A program made the position numbers and the translations under genes. 64,000 nt of DNA. Source: Diospyros lotus (Eukaryota; Streptophyta; Magnoliopsida; Ericales; Ebenaceae). Shown piece after piece: positions 58,488-64,000 of the stretch; positions within the stretch are counted from its first letter, which is position 1, and every line of letters begins with the position of its first letter. Where the stretch lies: contig NC_068340.1 in the NCBI RefSeq assembly GCF_014633365.1, positions 21,555,879-21,619,878 of the forward strand, read 5' to 3'. The notes below the pieces were generated by a model. That model was not told where the DNA came from. It was given only the letters and a program-made list of their open reading frames with translations, and did not search any database.

Positions 58488-59270
58488 TATTGTTGCTCGA
58501 TTACAACAATAATTTTATAAATCGAAAACCGCCAATGAATGACTCACATACAGCTTATCTCTGCGATGGGTGAGAATGGAGTGACAACGATGGATGACTC
58601 TCTCGAGGGTAGCAAAATGATGGATGAGTCCCTTGGGGTGGAGTGGCAGCGATGAATGACCTGCTTGGAAAGAAAATTGGTTAGGGGCGTAGATGAGAAT
58701 CCCCGCGCAAACTTTCCGATGCTTAAATCAACCTCTCGTAGAAGTGAAATACTTAAATGTAAGAGGTGAGTAAGTTTGTGTACCAAATAGAGGGGATGGC
58801 CCTTTTATTTATAGCGATGGAAGAAGCTACTAGATGTCGAATGACCCGATTTTCTCAGCGAGTAACTCGGAGATAGTTTTGACTGGGTTCCATGAGGGTG
58901 ATGGTGTGCGGATGACAAGCATGAGCATGAGGGCGCGCCTATGACACCCTCAAGTAAGGTCACTTAAATGTGTGGGCTTGAGGGACCCCCCGGGTGAGGG
59001 TCACCTAGGAGTGCGAGTAAGGGCGCGACCACACGCGTGGCCGCCTGGGGCCATGTAGGGCAGTAGGAGGCACCCTCGAGTGAGGGCGTGCATTGGGTTG
59101 CATGAGTGTGTGGGCTTGGGGGTATGCGAGGGTGCCATAGTAGCTGCGTGGCGGGTCGCAGCCATGCATACGGGGCTTCCGTCTAGCCACGTGGCGCTGT
59201 CTCATTTTTTTGATTCTTTTATTTATTTTCGATAATTCACTTCGTCTATTTATTTTTGCAGGGCACATCA
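58488..59270 (-). repeat. 5' LTR of the outer element
   Basis: On the minus strand it runs from TGATGTGCCCTGC to GCAACAATA, with CTATAAATAAAAG opposite about 58803-58815. The primer-binding site begins two bases beyond its end. Confidence 0.8.
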
Positions 59271-59767
59271 ACATTAATTTAGAGGAGTAAAATAAAATGA
59301 AAAAAAATATTTTCCTTATTAGAGAATGTTAAAAAAATAATGTATTTTTTTTGGTTGGGAAGAGTAACGGAGATGAATGGAATAGTAACATAAAATTAAG
59401 GTATGTTTAGTTGTAGAAAATATTTTTTTTAACTCTAATATTTTATTAAATAATTATAATTTTTAATTTAGTAGATAATTGATTCAAGGTATTGAGGTGT
59501 AAACTATCTAGAACCCATGAATTGGCAATGCATTGCCATCTCAGCTCAATTCTATTTCTACTGTCTGGCCCATCGGAGTGGCCCAATTGTATAACGAATT
59601 CTGTTTTGCTTCTCCCCCGGATCATACGCATCTAACTTGAAACCCTAGCTCGTTCTCAATTTCTATCGAGTTCGGAATTTCTATTCACTTGTATGTATGT
59701 AGTATCAAGGCATTTTGAGAGCAAGATTACGTAAGCGACATATAGTCGGAAGTACGTAGGAAGCCAA
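59271..59767 (+). promoter_or_regulatory. Upstream region of the EAF7/MRGBP-like gene
   Basis: Only ~500 bp separate the retroelement nest from the ATG at 59768. It is AT-rich up to ~59480, then of mixed composition. No TATA box or start site can be fixed. Confidence 0.35.
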
Positions 59768-59912
59768 ATGGCCGGCGGTGGCGGAGGGCGAGGAGGAGGA
59801 GGAGGAGGTGGTGGAGGCAGAGAAGAGGAACAAGATGGAATGTCCGTTCATTCTCCGTGCAAGGCTCAACCTTCATCCGCTTCTTCTCTCCGCAAGGTCA
59901 CCTTTCACGTCG

Positions 59913-59944
<32 letters not shown>

Positions 59945-60082
59945 CATATTGATGTGTGTATATGTGATGTTTTCTCTCAGTTTGATCATTTTTGTTTTGG
60001 CTTGAGCAGGAGCAATCACAGGTTGACCTGGAGCTTAAATTGTTAGAGGCTCTCGCCATTTATCCTCCTGCCAAATTACAAG
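59768..60082 (+). CDS. 5' exons of a gene resembling plant EAF7/MRGBP-like proteins
   Basis: Exon 1 (59768-59896) codes 43 residues: a Gly/Arg run (MAGGGGGRGGG...), an acidic REEEQDG patch and a Ser-rich end, stopping at AAG|GTCACC. Exon 2 (60010-60082), after TTGAGCAG, adds EQSQVDLELKLLEALAIYPP and AKLQ plus one base. The LELKLLEAL-x-IYPPxKLQG block resembles the start of the CT20/EAF7 domain found in plant homologues of MRGBP/Eaf7, a subunit of the NuA4 histone acetyltransferase. In relatives IHRHF-like sequence follows, but no such exon was found up to 64000, so the gene continues beyond the window. The intron 2 donor reads AAG|GCAAGT, a GC-AG type. The family call rests on ~25 residues and is tentative. 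Confidence 0.5.
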
Positions 60083-60539
60083 GCAAGTTTAGAATTTTCG
60101 TGTTGCCCTTTGGTTCTTTCTCTTCAATTTAAGATTGGGAAAATATATAGGTTCTTTCGGTTCACCCCCATCTTGTGGCTAAGGTAATATTTGGAGCTAG
60201 GATTTGTCAACTGAGAGGAAATGAAAAGAAAAGAAAATTACGTATTGACATGCATTTTTTGCAAGTGTTCTAGTTCCAAAAGCAGGATAACGAATTACTC
60301 TCAGGAGGAAATCTCTTTGTGTCTGATGATGGAATTGTATGTAAGCTATGTATAATTCAATACATGTGCATTATTACTCTCCTGCCCGTAATTTTTTTGT
60401 TAAAAACTTAAATAAACGATAAAGCATCTTTGCAGTGTTGAGGAGTTATTTAGATTTGTAACCTCCAATTTCTGAACACTCGTTCAAGAAAGTGGATTTG
60501 TTGGTTTTTTGCATGAAGGAATCTGTCTAGAAGATGAAG

Positions 60540-61020
60540 AAGACAGTAGAACCACTTAGGCAAATGAATGCGACTGGAATTCTAAGTTAGAGAGAAGTTA
60601 ACTTAGATGTTTTATTATAGGGGATATTTTAGTCTTTGTGTAGGCTAAATAAAAGTCTTTGTAATTAATGCCTCCTATGGTCTATAAATAGAAGGCATTG
60701 GCAAGGCAGTCGGACATAAAAAATTGTCATTCATTGTGTCTCTGAATACGAGTAAGATTGCTAGAAGAGAGGAAAGGCTTTGTATGTAGAGAGTTCTTTG
60801 TAATCTCTGTGATAGGGCAGTGTACTCGTGTGATAGAGAGTTGAGGGTTCTTGTAAACTGTTTTCTCCGGATTTCTAGTGGATTGCTCTAGGGATTTGCG
60901 GCTGGATGTAGGACTGATCATTGATCAGTTCGAACCAGGATACATCGTGCGCCTATTGTGATTGGTTTGGTTGTATCTCTTTCATTCTTTCATTGTTAAA
61001 TTCTGTTCTTGTATTTACAG
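60540..61020 (+). mobile_element. Copia-LTR-like fragment
   Basis: GTCTATAAATAGAAGGC (about 60680) is followed by GAGTTCTTTGTAATCTCTGTG, then TTCGAACCAGGATACATCGT (~60930-60949) and a pyrimidine-rich CTCTTTCATTCTTTCATTG stretch ending in TTACAG. This order (TATA, R, then a CGAACCAxG phrase) is common in Tork/TNT1-like copia LTRs. Exact ends not found. Confidence 0.4.
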
Positions 61021-63474
61021 TTTATATTTTCTTTTGTTGGATGGTTTTGGGTGAGGAGTGTTGAGAGAATTGGCATAAACTAAGTATTGATTGAGTATCT
61101 AAGAGCTCCTAATCTTAACAGGATTTTTTTTAAATTTTCTTTTTTATTTTGTGAAGAATTGGACAATGGAAAATGCTTATGGACTGGTGAGTTGGCTGGA
61201 AGCTAAGGGGTAATGTCTGATAGTTTGGCTACTTGGGACTTGACAACAAAGAAAATGAGAAAGGAAAATCGGATGCATTAAAAATCCTAGTTGTCTCTGG
61301 TGACTTTATGAGAGATAGAAGATCTATGTTTTATGTTAGAGAGATATTCAACCTTAAAAATCTTTGCTATGAGTCTATGACCATTGCTTAGTTCCTTCTT
61401 CCCAATCACTCTGTTCTGGCATGTAGTGGCTTTTGTATCAGGCATTAATTGCTGAACAAATTTGGGGAAGAATTGTCCTTTCAGGTTCCTCAGCTATGGT
61501 AAAAAAGACACCTCTAGAGGCATAGACATGGTGATTTATCTTAGATTTGCTTTCCACTTATGAAGGAACGGTTAGAATGTGCAACCAATGCATGCAGCAT
61601 TTATTAGTCTTTGAAGGTGGCACGACGAACATTATTAGAGAGGATGACCATTTGTTTTAGAACATAGTTGCCAGGAACGTGATATGGCAATGGTATGGGA
61701 TACATTACTGTGCTGATTCTTTGGCATGGAGGGGTTGGGCACTAGGCTTAATTGATTCGTTATTTTGGGTTGTGCTACATTTTATAGTTGCACTCTGGTC
61801 AAAATTAGTTGGCATGATACTTTGCTATTATAGAAGCTGGTTTGTTTGTTTTGAATTATTTTCTATTTTCATGTACAACTTATGCATTGAACATTTAGTT
61901 GGCATTCTAGAGTCGTAGATTTTAAGAAATTCATATTTCATTCACAGGAACTTGTCAAATAGAAGTTACAAAAGAAAAACTACATTTGTAAAATAATAAA
62001 AACTAGTTAGCATAAGAATTTAACATATTTTCCTTTACCTTTTATGTTCTTTGCAAATCTTGAGCTTGCTGGTGCCTCTTGCATTGCTTCACCTTCTCTT
62101 GAAATGTTAATGCAATTTCCATCAAAATACATCCATCTCATGTACTCTAACCTAGTTACTGAATCATCTAAACATGAAGTGTCCAGATCAATAATCGTAC
62201 TTTCTAAATGGGCCATCCTAATAATTCTCATTTCTTAGTAAAATGTGATTGAAGGTTAGAGGGAAAGAAGACCAACTTATCAACTCTTGACACTATGAAT
62301 ATAAGAGTATGTAATCCAATTTTCTTACAGCTGAAAAACTAGTAATAGGCTGTGATAATACCATTTTTACCACCTCTTCCAATCTGGAGTTTCAGACCCC
62401 GAGGTTGACCACCAATCCATCCACATCAATTTGTGTTGTAATGTGATGTAGCCATTGCATACAAACCCTTTTTCATATGAAATACAACAAATTGATTATG
62501 AAGAAGCTTCTCTTCTGTTGGATTTTCTGCTATTCTTTTGAATGCATCCATAACACCCACGACAACTTTCTTACTGAAATTTGGAGCCCTTCTAGAAATT
62601 CCTCCTGAAGCCGCTGCAAGGTAGTGAACATCATAAAATCATGGTTTGAATGCGAAACCAAGGAAATGCATGGAAATATTCATATTTCCACCTTTCCAGC
62701 ATCATGTTTTCCATTTAGGGTAGTGACAGTCTTTAGCTGTCAAAAGCGTGAGATGTATCTCTGTGTGCCTCTTCAACACTGAGATGCAATGCCATCCATA
62801 AGGTGTTGCCTAGGTGCATGAGGTGCACACCTCAAATGCAGGCACAAGGTGCACACCTCAAATGCCTCATGTCTCAGTGTTTATCAAAACCCAAAAAGTT
62901 AAAATACAGCTAAAATGTCACAGCAGAGAGAGAAGTGAATACTGCTTAACAGAAAAAAAAAAAGGAGGAGAAGTGAATACTTAAAAAAAAAAAAAAAACT
63001 TGTCACCTTCTCCACCAATGAATCAAATATTCTTTAGTGAATTAAAGCTCCTTCAAAGAATTGACTCAACTGTAAACTTGAGGTATTTATTATTCTTTTT
63101 GGGTCTGAAACCCTTTAGCTCTATTTGTAATCATAGAAATAATTTCTTGTCTATGTGAGTGCATATTGCTGTAGGTTTTCCTTGAGATGGATGATGTCTA
63201 AAAGAATTACTAGTCAAATAGTCTGGGTAAGTTTTGATTCTGAAGGAACTCGAACTGTTGGTGTTGGTTCCCGAAGGTTCATCAAAGAAGAAAAGCTATG
63301 CTGGTCAAAATGTGTCTATTTAGAAGTTTCTAAATCTGGAATAGGATACTTTTCTAATACAGACTTAGGAAACCTTCCTAAAGATGTACATATGTATCTT
63401 TTCCTTAAGTGTTATAGTTTTCCTATCTTGTATCCTTTCTCCTCTATAAGAGGACTTACCTTGTACATATGTTG

Positions 63475-64000
63475 ACATCAAGGAATTATTCAGTTTTTAC
63501 AGTTAGTCCAAGTTGGGCTAAAAATGTTACATCTTGATAAAACTTTAGCAAGAAAAATTGTGTATATTTCCAGCAAAATAGGACTCAATATATACAGTTC
63601 TAAGGGTTAACAACCCACTTCCTTAAAAATAGGACACACTACCTAATCAACTATCCTAAAACAAACAAAAAAGATAAGGACAAAGACTCAGTCCACTTTG
63701 ACCATAACCATCAGATAAGGATTGTGGAAGCATCTAAAGTTTTGTTATAATATTTTTTGCTGTTGCTGTTTTTGTCTCTTATGTTTTCTGCTGTTATTTG
63801 CTGTTGTTGTTATATTAGTTATTGATGTGATGAGGCGTTGCCTCCTTCATGTGTAATGAGCTGCCTATTTAAGCAGCTCTTATATTCTTTCTCAATGCAA
63901 TTTCATTTTACACTCAGCAATTCAATTCACAACTTCTCTCTTTGTTTCTTCTCTCCAATTTTGTTTCTGTCATTGTTTGCGTCGTAGGGTTTTCTTTACA
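63475..64000 (+). mobile_element. Copia-LTR-like sequence running out of the window
   Basis: Starts near TGTTGACATCAAGG (63471). It has GAGGCGTTGCCTCCTTC (~63831), TATTTAAGCAGCTC (~63869) as a TATA-type box, and a CTTCTCTCTTTGTTTCTTCT leader. The layout fits the first part of a copia LTR. It cannot be confirmed without the sequence beyond 64000. Confidence 0.35.

Larger units (their letters stand above)
35441..59270 (-). mobile_element. Outermost LTR element of a nested cluster (minus strand)
   Basis: The two ends, 35441-36314 and 58488-59270, are a direct-repeat LTR pair of ~0.8 kb. Next to the right LTR, on the minus strand, is TGGCATCGTCTGTGGGAAAC (58485-58466), matching the TGGCGCCGTCTGTGGG primer-binding site of Tat/Ogre-like gypsy elements with a GC>AT change. 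So the right LTR is the 5' LTR and the element reads leftward. Flanks GCATT (35436-35440) and ACATT (59271-59275) agree at 4 of 5 bases. Removing the inserted elements leaves only ~3.6 kb, too short for gag-pol, and no pol domain is seen: a non-autonomous element. Confidence 0.75.
60083..64000 (+). other. Intron 2 of the preceding gene, continuing past the window
   Basis: No further exon with the expected IHRHF-like coding sequence was recognised. Open frames at 61679-61918 and 63155-63475 have no known domain. At 62815-62866 the word AGGTGCACACCTCAAATGC occurs twice. Old copia-LTR-like pieces lie at 60540-61020 and from about 63475 to the window end. Confidence 0.45.

Noticed and set aside
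61679..61918. Exon 3 of the EAF7/MRGBP-like gene
   Set aside because: The frame has a membrane-like Trp/Leu-rich composition and none of the expected IHRHF-type sequence.
63155..63475. 106-codon frame as a gene
   Set aside because: No domain recognised; it runs into LTR-like sequence at the window end and lies within the apparent intron of the upstream gene.

Overview
The window looks like nuclear DNA of a dicot-type plant. It is AT-rich, it holds a plastid-envelope transporter gene split into twelve exons with GT-AG introns, and most of the rest is LTR-retrotransposon and MITE sequence of plant types. No species can be named from the sequence alone. Only two protein-coding genes can be supported.

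Layout: 1-2.6 kb holds a gypsy-like LTR fragment and GC-rich tandem repeats. 2.6-5.1 kb is a solo LTR of a Del/Tekay-like type. 5.1-12.2 kb is AT-rich and non-genic, with palindromic MITEs, a ~1 kb DNA-transposon copy (5989-6989), a poly-G tract and a ~1 kb foldback (8235-9248). 12.2-15.9 kb is a second copy of that DNA transposon, split by an inverted solo LTR of the same subfamily as the first. 15.9-21.0 kb is non-genic. 21.0-32.0 kb (minus strand) is a complete triose-phosphate/phosphate translocator gene of 418 codons. Its 6.4 kb intron 7 carries a dead Ty1/copia element in antisense. 32.0-35.4 kb is non-genic and includes another old LTR-like piece.

35.4-59.3 kb is a nest of retroelements. 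A minus-strand element with ~0.8 kb LTRs (35441-59270) was entered by an Athila-like element (36947-53369). That element then received a copia-type solo LTR in its 5' LTR, a different solo LTR in its 3' LTR, and, in its interior, a further solo LTR (40779-45107), an 820-bp solo LTR (45472-46291) and a Del-like solo LTR (46472-48745). The 40779-45107 LTR itself holds a Cassandra-type TRIM with 5S-rRNA-like LTRs and another Del-like solo LTR. The outer element also took a further Del-like solo LTR (54489-58299), itself entered by a copia-type LTR. Nearly every insertion has a 5-bp target duplication that can be read directly, so the order of events can be reconstructed.

59.3-64 kb: the first two exons of a plus-strand gene that resembles plant EAF7/MRGBP-like NuA4 subunits (tentative). 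Its intron 2 appears to start with a GC donor and runs out of the window through old copia-LTR-like sequence.

The two genes have no evident functional link. The main interest is the datable insertion series, the Cassandra element, and the high number of solo LTRs (nine with readable target duplications) against few complete elements.
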